Part shown: piece by piece, positions 37,460 through 45,497 of the stretch
How positions within the stretch are numbered: the first letter of the stretch is position 1
Layout: every line of letters starts with the position of its first letter
NCBI GenBank assembly: GCA_015295805.1
Contig: DVEF01000065.1
Coordinates: 1 to 64,000, forward strand
DNA: 64,000 nt
Source: Geminocystis sp. M7585_C2015_104
Lineage (GTDB): Bacteria > Cyanobacteriota > Cyanobacteriia > Cyanobacteriales > Cyanobacteriaceae
Direction: 5' to 3'
The notes under the pieces: model-generated
Seen by the model: the letters and a program-made list of their open reading frames with translations, nothing else
What the model was told of the DNA's origin: nothing
The model's database searches: none
Program-made: the position numbers and the translations under genes

Positions 37460-37555
37460 ATGCCTATTTCCGAAACTCAAGTATTTGTCGCCTTGATTAT
37501 TGCCTTGATTCCTGCTATTTTAGCCTATCGTTTGGGCCTTGAGTTATACAAATAA
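37460..37555 (+). CDS. psaM: Photosystem I subunit XII (PsaM)
   Basis: A 31-residue ORF too short for usual gene calling: MPISETQVFVALIIALIPAI then LAYRLGLELYK. One transmembrane helix and the C-terminal LAYRLGLELYK match PsaM, a small subunit at the PSI trimer interface in thylakoids. It is monocistronic, with a strong intrinsic terminator 35 bp downstream. Confidence 0.96.
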   Translation: MPISETQVFVALIIALIPAILAYRLGLELYK

Positions 37556-37589
37556 TCCCCTTTATCCTTATTACAATTAATTCCAAGTG

Positions 37590-37635
37590 GTGTAGGTAAG
37601 CCAATAACCTTCCATCATTACCTACACTGTCTTTT
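37590..37635 (+). terminator. Intrinsic terminator of psaM
   Basis: A perfect 10-bp stem GTGTAGGTAA/TTACCTACAC (37590-37599 and 37618-37627) is followed by TGTCTTTTT. The placement just after psaM and the U-rich tail make this a clear terminator. Confidence 0.88.
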
Positions 37636-37682
37636 TGTATTTCTTTTCTTGTTGCTTTGCCCTCTTCTGCCCATAGATAATT

Positions 37683-37711
37683 TTGCTTACAACTTGACTC
37701 CTAATTACAAT
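37683..37711 (+). promoter_or_regulatory. Promoter of candidate Yfr2-like small RNA
   Basis: TTGCTT (37683-37688) and TACAAT (37706-37711) are separated by 17 bp, a consensus-like sigma-70 spacing. Transcription would start near 37718, just before the hairpin described next. Confidence 0.6.
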
Positions 37712-37717
37712 AAAGTA

Positions 37718-37829
37718 AGGTCTCCTGCCTAGGGAAACATGGGCTAGTGGCAGTGGTGGGGTTTTTGATCCCATTGAGGTAATATCCCCTTGCACTCCTC
37801 AAAAAGAAAAATAAGGGGAGGTTTATTAA
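37718..37829 (+). ncRNA. Candidate Yfr2-family small RNA
   Basis: The predicted 5' hairpin is CTGCC-TAG (37725-37732) pairing with CTA-GT-GGCAG (37744-37753), leaving the loop GGAAACATGGG. A hairpin exposing GGAAACA is the defining feature of the Yfr2 family, abundant small RNAs conserved across cyanobacteria. A second stem (TGGG/CCCA) follows, and CCCCTT/AAGGGG before a T-rich stretch could end the transcript near 37829. No ORF competes. Length, about 110 nt, is slightly above that of typical members. Confidence 0.5.
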
Positions 37830-37961
37830 ATATACTGTCAGATAGAGGTAGCAAGGCGTGGTGACTACCTGTCAATGGCAGGATGAAAATTGGCAACAAA
37901 ACCACCTCATTGGTTTAATTTAGTTTAATTGGCGTTATCATAGACCCTTTCTACTCTACAA

Positions 37962-37995
37962 GGGCAGATGTTAACACATCCCTGCCCCTTATTTT
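37962..37995 (+). terminator. Hairpin with weak U-tract
   Basis: GGGCAGATGT (37962-37971) pairs with ACATC plus TGCCC around a TAAC loop, with a 2-nt bulge, and is followed by CTTATTTT. It could end the small-RNA transcript or an extended version of it; it lies 110 bp before the small ORF at 38107. Confidence 0.5.
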
Positions 37996-38106
37996 CCAAA
38001 ACCCCATGCCCATGGTGTTATCGGATACACAAACAGTTGAAACTTTTTCTCCTAAAATGAGTCCCAAATGTCAAAAGAGGGCAAAAGGCTTTGATGGGTT
38101 TGACTC

Positions 38107-38307
38107 ATGTTTCAAAGGCGTGTTTTTAGTGGTGTTTTTTTGCGTAATTGTCTGCTGGCTTACCTGTTGGTGGGTTTATCTTCTTCTTATATGGCGGATT
38201 CTTACCGCCAATTCAATAATAATATTCAGGGGGAAAATACCGAAATTTACTATCGTCTTATCTCCTTGCGTTTCTCCTATAGTCTTAGGGAAAATATCTA
38301 CAGGTAA
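38107..38307 (+). CDS. Hypothetical small protein
   Basis: A 66-residue frame with a hydrophobic N-terminal segment (VFLRNCLLAYLLVGLSSSYM) and a polar tail (SYRQFNNNIQGENTEIYYRL). Codon use looks like that of neighbouring genes, which is why I prefer it to the overlapping 104-codon frame starting at 38006. No family is recognised and no clear ribosome-binding site is present. It could be a short exported or membrane protein, or chance. Confidence 0.3.
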   Translation: MFQRRVFSGVFLRNCLLAYLLVGLSSSYMADSYRQFNNNIQGENTEIYYRLISLRFSYSLRENIYR

Positions 38308-38380
38308 TATAGGGGGATAATAAAAGACTTTTTAACATAAACAAACCTTCAAGGAAAATAGGGGCAATAGGGGCGTTGCG

Positions 38381-39169
38381 ATGTTTTACTTTGATGGGAA
38401 TTTGCATAGAGATAATAAAATCTCCCTTGACATAAATAGTCCCGTCTGGCTGTATGGAGTCTCAGTTTTTACTACTATTAGAATATATGGCCACTCCCTG
38501 TCTCATCCTCTAACTAATTGGAATCGGCATGTAAGGCGTTTAAAAACCAGTATAAGTGAATTTGAATGGCCAATGCCAGACTGGGAGAAAATAAAAACAG
38601 AGGTGGAAGACTTGTCAAAACACTTCCCTGTTATAAGGATTGCGATTCTTCCCGACGGCAAGGAGATTATTACGGGAAGGAATTTGCCCGAAAATCTAGG
38701 GGAAAAACAACGACAAGGAGTGAGGGGTTTAGTATTATATGATGACGTAGTAAAACGAGGGATAAGCCGACACAAAACAGGAAATTATTTACCCAACTGG
38801 TTGGCGTTAAATATGGCCAAAAAACAAGATTGTCAAGAGGCAATTTTAACTGATAAACAACACCACTGGCTGGAAACGGCAACGGGAAATCTCTGGGGTT
38901 ATAAAAAAGGTGTCTGGTTTACACCTCCCCCAGGAGAAATATTGCCAGGCATTGCCAGAGAAACTATTATCGACTATGCGGATTTTCCCATAGAAGTAAA
39001 CCAGTGGACCGAGGAATTTGTAGAAGAATTGGAAGCAGTTGCCTATAGTAACAGTGTGGTGGAAATAATCCCTTTTTCTGAAATCCAAATGAGGGATAAG
39101 ATTAAAAAATACAATCCCCTCCACCCCGCCTACTCCCTCCTGAGAGGTGTCTATAGTAAATTGGCTTAG
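38381..39169 (+). CDS. Class IV aminotransferase (aminodeoxychorismate lyase-like)
   Basis: A 262-residue fold-type IV PLP enzyme. The N-terminus FYFDGNLHRDNKISLDINSPVW and GVSVFTTIRIYG are typical, the PLP lysine lies in SRHKTGNYLPNWLA, and the loop QEAILTDKQHHWLETATGNLW is the conserved cofactor-binding stretch. The family includes PabC (4-amino-4-deoxychorismate lyase for p-aminobenzoate and folate), D-amino acid and branched-chain aminotransferases. PabC is the best guess by length and context-free similarity. Its stop overlaps the converging gene by 4 bp. Confidence 0.85.
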   Translation: MFYFDGNLHRDNKISLDINSPVWLYGVSVFTTIRIYGHSLSHPLTNWNRHVRRLKTSISEFEWPMPDWEKIKTEVEDLSKHFPVIRIAILPDGKEIITGRNLPENLGEKQRQGVRGLVLYDDVVKRGISRHKTGNYLPNWLALNMAKKQDCQEAILTDKQHHWLETATGNLWGYKKGVWFTPPPGEILPGIARETIIDYADFPIEVNQWTEEFVEELEAVAYSNSVVEIIPFSEIQMRDKIKKYNPLHPAYSLLRGVYSKLA

Positions 39170-39564
39170 TTATGCGGGTTTTCCCTTTCCACCCATGATT
39201 TTAAACGCAAAAGATTGAAAGTCTGTGCCAAACTCAACGGCAGTAAAGAAACCCCCTCTAAACGAGACTGAATCCAACCATCTCCCCAACACCACTCCTG
39301 ATAACCGTCTATAGCACCACTCAAAATTATTCTAATACAATTACTGTTAATGGTTTCCACGCAGTTTTCCACTTCCAATAAGCCAATTTTAAAAGTAAAT
39401 CTATCCCCTGACGACAACTCCTCTTTCCCTTCTTTCTTCTCTATAATATTCAGGGGGAAAAACCATTTTTGCAACTGCTCAACCCTCAAAATACTATCTC
39501 GTAGCCTTTTTTCTGTAGCGCTAATCTCAATTCTTAACTCGCTTTGTTGGAATCTACCCCACAT
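39166..39564 (-). CDS. Conserved hypothetical protein, START/SRPBCC-like
   Basis: A 132-residue protein without signal or membrane segment. Alternating strands (FTFKIGLLEVENCVETINSNCIRIILSGAIDGYQEWCWGDGWIQSRLEG) and a C-terminal helix suggest a ligand-binding SRPBCC-like fold, as in several uncharacterised cyanobacterial proteins. I do not recognise a named family. It converges with the class IV aminotransferase gene, sharing TTAG, and diverges from hflX. Confidence 0.7.
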   Translation of the reverse strand: MWGRFQQSELRIEISATEKRLRDSILRVEQLQKWFFPLNIIEKKEGKEELSSGDRFTFKIGLLEVENCVETINSNCIRIILSGAIDGYQEWCWGDGWIQSRLEGVSLLPLSLAQTFNLLRLKSWVERENPHN

Positions 39565-39691
39565 AAATCATCCCCCTTCCTGCTGCTAAAAAAGGGAATA
39601 AAAGTATAAAAAGTGCAAAATACAGGGAGAAAGATGCTATATTAGTAACTAGGGTTAATGACAACGACATAAGGGGCACAAATCTTTCTAG

Positions 39692-41389
39692 ATGTCCACG
39701 GAAAAAATATACGGCAGTCTTCAGGGATTAAAACCAAGTGAAATAAAACAGCTACAGAGATTATACCATCAGAGAATTAGAAGTGACCGTCTAACCACTG
39801 TAGAATTAGCAGAAAGAGTTGCCGCTATTAGTGCCCAACTAAACAAGGCTGTTAGTGTATATCTTAACCGCCGTGGCCAAGTGGTAAGGGTGGGGGTGGG
39901 CAACCTTTACCAGACAAAAATCCCCCCCTCCCAATTGCCTCGTTATAGTGGCTTGAGACTATCTGGCATCCGCTGCCTCACCACCTCCCTCTCCCCCTCC
40001 CCGCCGTCAGAAGCCTGTCTGACAGCCATGGTGCTGCAAAGACTAGACGCCCTAGTCTATCTAAATATAACTGATAAAGGGACTTTCCGCAAGGATGGCA
40101 GTCCCACCGGTTTTGTGTCTACTGTGTATCTAGCCCATCTTTTACCCCCTTTTGCCTCCGCCAACGGCAACCAGGGATACTGGCAAATATCTCCACCTTT
40201 GTCTCTAGATGCCGTTGCCAGCGAAGATTTCCTAGATTTGGTGGGCAACTTGGAGTCTGAATTTGAGCGAGAATACACTTCCCAAGAGACTTCCCCTGAA
40301 CAGGAAAGGGTACTACTTGTTGGAGTACATACTAGCGACATTAGTGAACAACAATTTCAGTACAACATGCTGGAATTGGCGCGACTGGTAGATACTGCGG
40401 GGGGGAAGGTAGTAGCCCAAATCACCCAGAAACGCCCCAAACCCGACAGTCAGACTGTGGTTGGCGCGGGGAAGGTGGCAGAGATTGCCCTTAAAGTCCA
40501 AAGCCTTGGTGTTAACCTTGTAGTATTTGATAGGGAACTATCCCCCTCCCAAGTGCGCACCTTGGAAGATGAATTTGGTGTTCGGGTTGTCGATCGCACA
40601 GAAGTAATATTGGATATATTTGCTCAAAGGGCTCAGTCTAAAGCAGGAAAGCTACAGGTGGAGTTGGCTCAACTGGAATACATGTTACCGAGACTTACAG
40701 GAAAGGGACAGGCTATGTCTCGTTTGGGTGGTGGTATTGGCACCAGAGGTCCAGGGGAAACTAAACTAGAAATGGAAAAACGGGCAATCCAAAAGAGAAT
40801 AGCCAGACTACAACAAGAAGTCAACGAACTACAAAGCCATCGCGCACGTCTCAGACAACAGAGACAGGCTAAGAATATGCCTTGTGTAGCCATTGTCGGG
40901 TATACCAACGCCGGCAAGTCTACTCTTATTAACAGTCTTACCAATGCCAATGTTTACACTGCAGACCAACTTTTTGCTACCTTAGATCCCACTACCAGAA
41001 GACTCTCCTTAATGGACCATAAAACAGGCAAATCCGGTACAATCGTCATCACAGACACAGTGGGCTTCATTCACGAATTGCCCCCGGAATTAGTGGACTC
41101 CTTCCGTGCTACCCTGGAAGAGGTAATAGAGGCGGATGCCCTTTTACATGTTGTCGACTTATCTCACCCAGCCTGGGAAAGTCATATCCAGTCTGTGAGG
41201 GATATTCTCAGAGATATGCCCCTTGCGCCCACCTTGGAAATTCTTGCCTTCAATAAAATCGACATTGCCGACAGTCAGCATCTAAATACTGCCAGGGAAA
41301 AATACCCCAATGCCCTTTTTATCTCCGCCGAAAAACGCCTGGGGTTGGAAACACTACGTCATCGTCTATTGTACACTCTTGTCCCCTAG
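39692..41389 (+). CDS. hflX: Ribosome-associated GTPase HflX
   Basis: A 565-residue GTPase. The HflX-specific GGIGTRGPGETKLEMEKR precedes the G domain with G1 GYTNAGKSTL, G3 DTVGFIHELP and G4 FNKID. The N-terminal part (about 1-190) is longer than in E. coli HflX, as usual in cyanobacteria. HflX splits stalled 70S ribosomes, notably after heat or antibiotic stress. It is followed by a 745-bp non-coding block with Fur boxes. Confidence 0.96.
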   Translation: MSTEKIYGSLQGLKPSEIKQLQRLYHQRIRSDRLTTVELAERVAAISAQLNKAVSVYLNRRGQVVRVGVGNLYQTKIPPSQLPRYSGLRLSGIRCLTTSLSPSPPSEACLTAMVLQRLDALVYLNITDKGTFRKDGSPTGFVSTVYLAHLLPPFASANGNQGYWQISPPLSLDAVASEDFLDLVGNLESEFEREYTSQETSPEQERVLLVGVHTSDISEQQFQYNMLELARLVDTAGGKVVAQITQKRPKPDSQTVVGAGKVAEIALKVQSLGVNLVVFDRELSPSQVRTLEDEFGVRVVDRTEVILDIFAQRAQSKAGKLQVELAQLEYMLPRLTGKGQAMSRLGGGIGTRGPGETKLEMEKRAIQKRIARLQQEVNELQSHRARLRQQRQAKNMPCVAIVGYTNAGKSTLINSLTNANVYTADQLFATLDPTTRRLSLMDHKTGKSGTIVITDTVGFIHELPPELVDSFRATLEEVIEADALLHVVDLSHPAWESHIQSVRDILRDMPLAPTLEILAFNKIDIADSQHLNTAREKYPNALFISAEKRLGLETLRHRLLYTLVP

Positions 41390-41469
41390 AAATTTATATT
41401 CCTAAACCTATACCGGTTGGATGGGATAGGGTGGGTATTTATCATTATGAGACTTTCCCCCCTTGATGG

Positions 41470-41490
41470 CATAATAATGATAATCATTTA
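41470..41490. promoter_or_regulatory. Fur box A
   Basis: Contains the exact palindrome AATGAT-A-ATCATT (41476-41488), the core of the Fur consensus, 80 bp after hflX. Confidence 0.7.
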
Positions 41491-41646
41491 ATATTTGGTG
41501 GGAGATGTACTAGGAATTCAGAAGACTATTGCAAGCAGGGAAAAAGGGGGTTTGCAAAGGGGAAGAGTGAGAAAGCTAGGGGGGTGGACTAAAATAGCCA
41601 CTGTGGATGTTTCATGATTTATCCAGCACGGCAGCCAAAAATTAAT

Positions 41647-41664
41647 AATAATGATAATCATTTT
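41647..41664. promoter_or_regulatory. Fur box B
   Basis: A second exact AATGAT-A-ATCATT palindrome (41650-41662), 174 bp from the first. Confidence 0.7.
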
Positions 41665-41810
41665 ACTATTAGCTAGGCAACTACCCTTCTATCTACCAAC
41701 CACAATCATCCCCCGTTACTACCAGTCATCACCCCAGTGGCCGGCATTGTGTATCGTATTTTATACCAAAGGACATGGCTAGGAAGCAGTCAGTTGGCAG
41801 GAGCGCATAT

Positions 41811-41827
41811 GAATAATTATCATTATC
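41811..41827 (+). promoter_or_regulatory. Fur box C overlapping the small-RNA promoter
   Basis: GAATAATTATCATTATC is the reverse of a near-consensus Fur box. It overlaps the predicted -10 TATCAT (41818-41823) that pairs with TTGGCA (41794-41799) at 18-bp spacing, so Fur binding would block initiation near 41829. Confidence 0.7.
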
Positions 41828-41828
41828 C

Positions 41829-41889
41829 ATCTTCCTCCTGGAGATTTTCCCTTTACATCTCTTAATAAACACCCCCTAGGCGGGGTTTT
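41829..41889 (+). ncRNA. Candidate Fur-controlled small RNA, IsaR1-like
   Basis: The predicted transcript of about 61 nt starts just after Fur box C with ATCTTCCTCCTGGAGATTTT and ends in a terminator hairpin ACCCC-(CTAGGC)-GGGGT followed by TTT. The exposed CTTCCTCC is complementary to Shine-Dalgarno-type sequences, as expected for a translation-blocking RNA. Size, Fur-box promoter and terminator match IsaR1, the iron-stress-activated RNA that down-regulates iron-rich photosynthetic proteins in cyanobacteria. I could not align it to IsaR1, so identity is inferred. Confidence 0.6.
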
Positions 41890-42134
41890 AGTGTTAGGAT
41901 GGGGGGTGGTAGGTAGAGAGACTACCGTGGTTGTGTCTCGCCTTTTCATTAATGAGAATATATTTGAATAATCCGATGAGGGGTGAGAGTTTTTTTTTGG
42001 GGTTTAAGAGGGTTAATTGTGCTAAAAAGTAGCAATAGAATGGGGGAAAGAATGAGGGGGAGGGAACCATAAATAGGGAGAGAGTGGGAAGATTTATTTT
42101 TCTAGCAATGACCCTCTCGGGTTAATATTACTTA

Positions 42135-43247
42135 ATGGTGGTCGTCAAGATACTTTACATTCCCATTTCACTAATGATAGCTAACCCGAGCCATAGCAAT
42201 GAGATTTATCACCTGCTTGCCTTCCTAGTGTCGATGAATGTAGTTTTATGGGCAACACCAGTAGTTAAGGCAATAGGGTTAAAGAGTGGATACGTAGACA
42301 AGCCCTCTGAACGTAAAATTCATAACAAGCCCGTTGTGAGAATTGGTGGGATTGCCATTTTTGTGGGCACAACGGCAGGATTATTAGTGGTGTGGTGGTT
42401 GGGGGGTTTTGGAGTTTTGCCACCGGCTAAAGATGCAGAGATATGGGGAGTTACCATTGGTGCTGTTTTATTCTTTATAATTGGTTTAGCGGACGACTTA
42501 TTTAGTCTTTCCCCTCAGTTTCGTTTAATTTTACAGTCTGTTATTGCCGGGTTTGCCTGGTATAAGGGGGTGAGAATCGAATTCTTTACCATTCCCTTTG
42601 GTGAATTAGTCCATATTGACATGTGGTGGCTAAGTTTGCCCATTACAGTTATCTGGTTAGTAGGGATGGTAAATGCCATTAACTGGATTGACGGGTTAGA
42701 CGGATTGGCGGCGGGGGTATGCGGCATTGCGGCGGTGGTGATGTTAATCGTCAGTCTGTTTATGAATCAACCGGCTGCAGCGTTGTTGGCGGCGGCTTTG
42801 GCGGGTGGTGCGTTAGGATTCTTACGTTACAACTTCAACCCGGCGGAAATATTCATGGGGGATGGTGGGGCTTATTTTATGGGATTCATGTTAGCCGGAG
42901 TGGCAGTCATTGGCATTGCTAAAACTGCTGCAGTTACTGCCGTATTCTTGCCCTTTCTCATTCTAGCAGTGCCCATAGTAGACATGGCCTGGGTAATTTT
43001 CTCCCGCATTTGCCAAGGTAAATCCCCTTTTTTACCCGACAAGCGCCACATTCACCATCGTTTGCTACAAGCAGGCGTCTCCCAACGTCTTACCGCCATC
43101 TATATCTACTCTTTAACCCTTTGGCTGGGAAGTATCGCCCTAGCTTTTGCTGGTTTTCCTAGTGGGGGCGTATATACTCTTGCCTCAACCCTCTTACTGG
43201 CTTATACCACTTGGCACGTCTGGCGCAATCGTCGTATTCCCTCGTAA
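42135..43247 (+). CDS. WecA/TagO-type undecaprenyl-phosphate sugar-1-phosphate transferase
   Basis: A polytopic 370-residue protein with about ten hydrophobic spans. The MraY/WecA family signatures are VDKPSERKIHNKPVVRIGG, GLADDLFSLSPQFRLILQ and NAINWIDGLDGLAAG; DKRHIHHRLLQAG near the C-terminus is specific to the WecA/TagO/Rfe group rather than MraY. It should transfer GlcNAc-1-P or a related sugar phosphate from a UDP-sugar to undecaprenyl phosphate for envelope or extracellular polysaccharide. An internal ATG at 42174 is an alternative start; neither has a clear Shine-Dalgarno. Confidence 0.92.
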   Translation: MVVVKILYIPISLMIANPSHSNEIYHLLAFLVSMNVVLWATPVVKAIGLKSGYVDKPSERKIHNKPVVRIGGIAIFVGTTAGLLVVWWLGGFGVLPPAKDAEIWGVTIGAVLFFIIGLADDLFSLSPQFRLILQSVIAGFAWYKGVRIEFFTIPFGELVHIDMWWLSLPITVIWLVGMVNAINWIDGLDGLAAGVCGIAAVVMLIVSLFMNQPAAALLAAALAGGALGFLRYNFNPAEIFMGDGGAYFMGFMLAGVAVIGIAKTAAVTAVFLPFLILAVPIVDMAWVIFSRICQGKSPFLPDKRHIHHRLLQAGVSQRLTAIYIYSLTLWLGSIALAFAGFPSGGVYTLASTLLLAYTTWHVWRNRRIPS

Positions 43248-43284
43248 GGGTTTGTCCTCATAAACCCCCATGCCCCTGTAACCC

Positions 43285-43341
43285 AATCCTAGCCCATTAT
43301 ACCTAATGGAGTAACCCTTAGGATTACAACGTTACACTTTT
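43285..43341 (+). terminator. Probable terminator after the WecA-like gene
   Basis: AATCCTA (43285-43291) pairs with TAGGATT (43319-43325), with an inner CCAT/ATGG stem, and a run of six T follows 11 bp later. The rest of 43248-43659 (about 410 bp) contains no supportable gene. Confidence 0.5.
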
Positions 43342-43659
43342 TTGCCTTTTTTCCCGTGGCTACCTAGATATATTACTAGGAAGGCCAGTGGGAGATTGGC
43401 GAGAAAGGATTTAAGACAATAAAACTACCTCTGTATTACTACCCCAACCAGCTACTACAGTTGGCCTTGTCATGCTTGGTCTTGGGTATTTGTGCCTAGA
43501 TGACCCGTTCCCCAACCCACTACCCAGGAGTAGCCGGGGCCACTTACAAAACGAGGAGACGCTCCTTGGAGAGAAGAAAAGCCGAAGTGGGCGGGCAGAC
43601 TTTAGGAGTAGTGGGGATGGACATGATGAGCACCCCACCCGCCACCCCTACACGTGGAA

Positions 43660-43731
43660 CACGCCCTGGAGGATTTGAACCCCCGCCATTCGGTTTTGGA
43701 GACCGACGTTCTACCACTGAACTAAGGGCGT
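43660..43731 (-). tRNA. tRNA-Trp (anticodon CCA)
   Basis: The 72-nt minus-strand sequence folds with acceptor ACGCCCT/AGGGCGT, D-arm AGTTCAGTGGTAGAAC, anticodon loop CTCCAAA giving CCA, and T-arm GGTTCAAATCC; the discriminator is G. It lies 125 bp downstream of rplS, the arrangement seen in other cyanobacteria, but the usual next genes secE and nusG are absent. Confidence 0.96.
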
Positions 43732-43856
43732 ATATGTTATCTTAAAGGAGCTAGACTGCAGCAGCTGTCCTCTCCATTATACCCAGACTGTTGAATTGTT
43801 GTCAAGGACGGGGCTGAGGAGAGGGAGAGTGGGGAGGGGTGGTTTCCAGACTATAA

Positions 43857-44255
43857 CTAGGATGCCGCCGTAGTTTCTTCCGGGGTGGCACGTTCCTGAC
43901 GCTGTTTTACCTTTGTAGCTTTACCCACTCTATGTCTGAGATAATAGAGTTTGGCACGACGGACCTTGCCACGACGAAGTACCTCTATGCTGGCAACGAT
44001 GGGAGAGTGTACTAGGAATACTCTTTCTACCCCCACTCCCTGGAAAATGCGTCTAACAGTAATGGTTTTGTTTATCCCGCCGTGGCGCATGGCTATGACT
44101 GTGCCTTCAAAGGGTTGTATCCTCTCTTTGCCGCCTTCCTGAATTCTAACGCCCACCCTCACGGTGTCGCCGACATGGATTTCTGGTATTTTATCCGCCG
44201 GCTTCATGTATTCCGCCTCTATGGACTTGATAATCTCACTGGGGTTAATAGACAT
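43857..44255 (-). CDS. rplS: 50S ribosomal protein bL19
   Basis: A 132-residue protein with the bL19 core: [37 protein letters not shown] and [21 protein letters not shown]. It bridges the 30S and 50S subunits. The C-terminal tail ([12 protein letters not shown]) is slightly extended. Transcription continues toward tRNA-Trp. Confidence 0.98.
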   Translation of the reverse strand: MSINPSEIIKSIEAEYMKPADKIPEIHVGDTVRVGVRIQEGGKERIQPFEGTVIAMRHGGINKTITVRRIFQGVGVERVFLVHSPIVASIEVLRRGKVRRAKLYYLRHRVGKATKVKQRQERATPEETTAAS

Positions 44256-44376
44256 GGGGCTAGACTGCTAAAAAACTGACAATTGACCATAATAACCCTT
44301 TTGTGTGACTGTTGTCAATCCGTTATGACCTTATTTAAGATAGAATCTTGATTGGACAATTATCAGAGCAATAAGG

Positions 44377-45228
44377 GTGTTATCTGGCCGTAGGATCATA
44401 GGGGTTTTGTTGTTCCTGGGGATTTTTTCCCTCACCTTTGAGGTAAAAGGGCAGGCTTTATTGCCCTTTATCCCCCCCCTCAGTGGCGAGCAGTTGGACA
44501 ACTACAGCGTTAGGCTGATGCAGGATGCCATTCAACTGCTGCGTATTCAAGAGGTGGATTTAGCCCTCTCCCGCGCTAAGTTGGCTGTACAACTGTCCCC
44601 CCGTCGCTATGAGACTTGGTATATTCTGGGCACTGCCCAATCCCAGAAGGGAAATCATAAAGAGGCCCTGGGGGCTTTTCTAGAGGCCAAAAAAATTGCC
44701 CCCGACAATGCTGAGGTCCTATTTGCCCTGGGAAATTCTTACTTTCAAACGGGAGAATACCAGGCGGCAGTAAAGGAGTTGGAAGCCGGCTTGAAAATCA
44801 ACAGCCAGTCTCCCCAAGCCTATTTCGACTTGGGCAATGCCTATTTCAAGTTAAACCAGTATGACAAGGCCGTCGACGCCTATCAACGGGTTTTAAAACT
44901 GGAGGCTAGTTTTTGGCCCGCCATCAATAATATTGGACTGGTGGAGTACGAGCAGGGTAAAATCAAACAGGCTATGGAGTCTTGGCGTAAGGCTATTGCC
45001 ATAGACGAACAACAGGCCGAGCCCCTCTTAGCTTTGGCAGTAGCCCTTTATACTCAAGGTCAAACACAAGAGGCTATCCAATTGGGGAAAAAGGCTCTAC
45101 AATTAGATCCCAACTATGGCAACATCCACCATCTCATTTTGAATCTGTGGGGAGAAAAACTCATTGCAGACACCCGCAAATTCTTTCAGAATCGCGCCAT
45201 TGCCGTCTTCTTGCCCAAGGCTGACTGA
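44377..45228 (+). CDS. Exported tetratricopeptide-repeat protein
   Basis: A 283-residue protein from a GTG start preceded by AATAAGG. A signal peptide or anchor covers about residues 5-26 (IIGVLLFLGIFSLTFEVKG). At least five TPR units run from about 45 to 265 (for example AEVLFALGNSYFQTGEYQAA and PQAYFDLGNAYFKLNQYDKA). TPR arrays mediate protein-protein contacts; in cyanobacteria many assist photosystem assembly, but no partner can be named here. It lies upstream of the small thylakoid-type protein gene at 45357. Confidence 0.9.
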   Translation: MLSGRRIIGVLLFLGIFSLTFEVKGQALLPFIPPLSGEQLDNYSVRLMQDAIQLLRIQEVDLALSRAKLAVQLSPRRYETWYILGTAQSQKGNHKEALGAFLEAKKIAPDNAEVLFALGNSYFQTGEYQAAVKELEAGLKINSQSPQAYFDLGNAYFKLNQYDKAVDAYQRVLKLEASFWPAINNIGLVEYEQGKIKQAMESWRKAIAIDEQQAEPLLALAVALYTQGQTQEAIQLGKKALQLDPNYGNIHHLILNLWGEKLIADTRKFFQNRAIAVFLPKAD

Positions 45229-45356
45229 CTGCCGTGGGTTTTACTGAGAGGCACATTAAAAAACTTAAATTTTTTTTCAGACTCTAGCCAGTAATGATTT
45301 TTTGGGTTACCCTCTATAATTAGAAAACACTAAGGGGATGATAAGGTTTTCTTATT

Positions 45357-45497
45357 ATGTCCGATTTAAATCGTGGCATCATGAAGTTTGACGGGGCGGA
45401 TAAGCCGCTAGTGGTGGCCGTCTCCGCCGTCCTCATTTTGGGAAGTATCGCCGCCTTGATTATCTGGGCCTTGAATGTGGCCTATACCATAGACTAA
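45357..45497 (+). CDS. Small single-span cyanobacterial protein, photosystem-associated type
   Basis: A 46-residue ORF, too short for standard calling: SDLNRGIMKFDGADKPLVVA then a transmembrane helix (VSAVLILGSIAALIIWALNVA). The NRGIMKFDGADKP head followed by one helix is conserved in many cyanobacteria. I associate it with the low-mass photosystem II-associated proteins (Psb35/Ssl2148-like), but this identity is uncertain. The stop codon shares 4 bp (CTAA) with the converging cpcS. Confidence 0.8.
   Translation: MSDLNRGIMKFDGADKPLVVAVSAVLILGSIAALIIWALNVAYTID

Larger units (their letters stand above)
41390..42134. other. 745-bp non-coding block with three Fur boxes
   Basis: No protein gene is seen between hflX and the WecA-like gene. 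Three near-consensus Fur boxes, one short small-RNA candidate with terminator, and a GGTAG/CTACC hairpin (41909-41925) are present. The regions after the first two boxes may encode further small RNAs, but I see no terminators for them. Confidence 0.7.

Noticed and set aside
38006-38320. 104-codon frame overlapping the 66-codon frame, possible frameshifted single gene
   Set aside because: The first 30 codons and the second frame do not join into a recognisable protein; the longer frame has poor codon use after 38100.
43411-43745. Frames overlapping tRNA-Trp and its downstream gap, checked for secE
   Set aside because: Translations do not resemble SecE and partly run through the tRNA.
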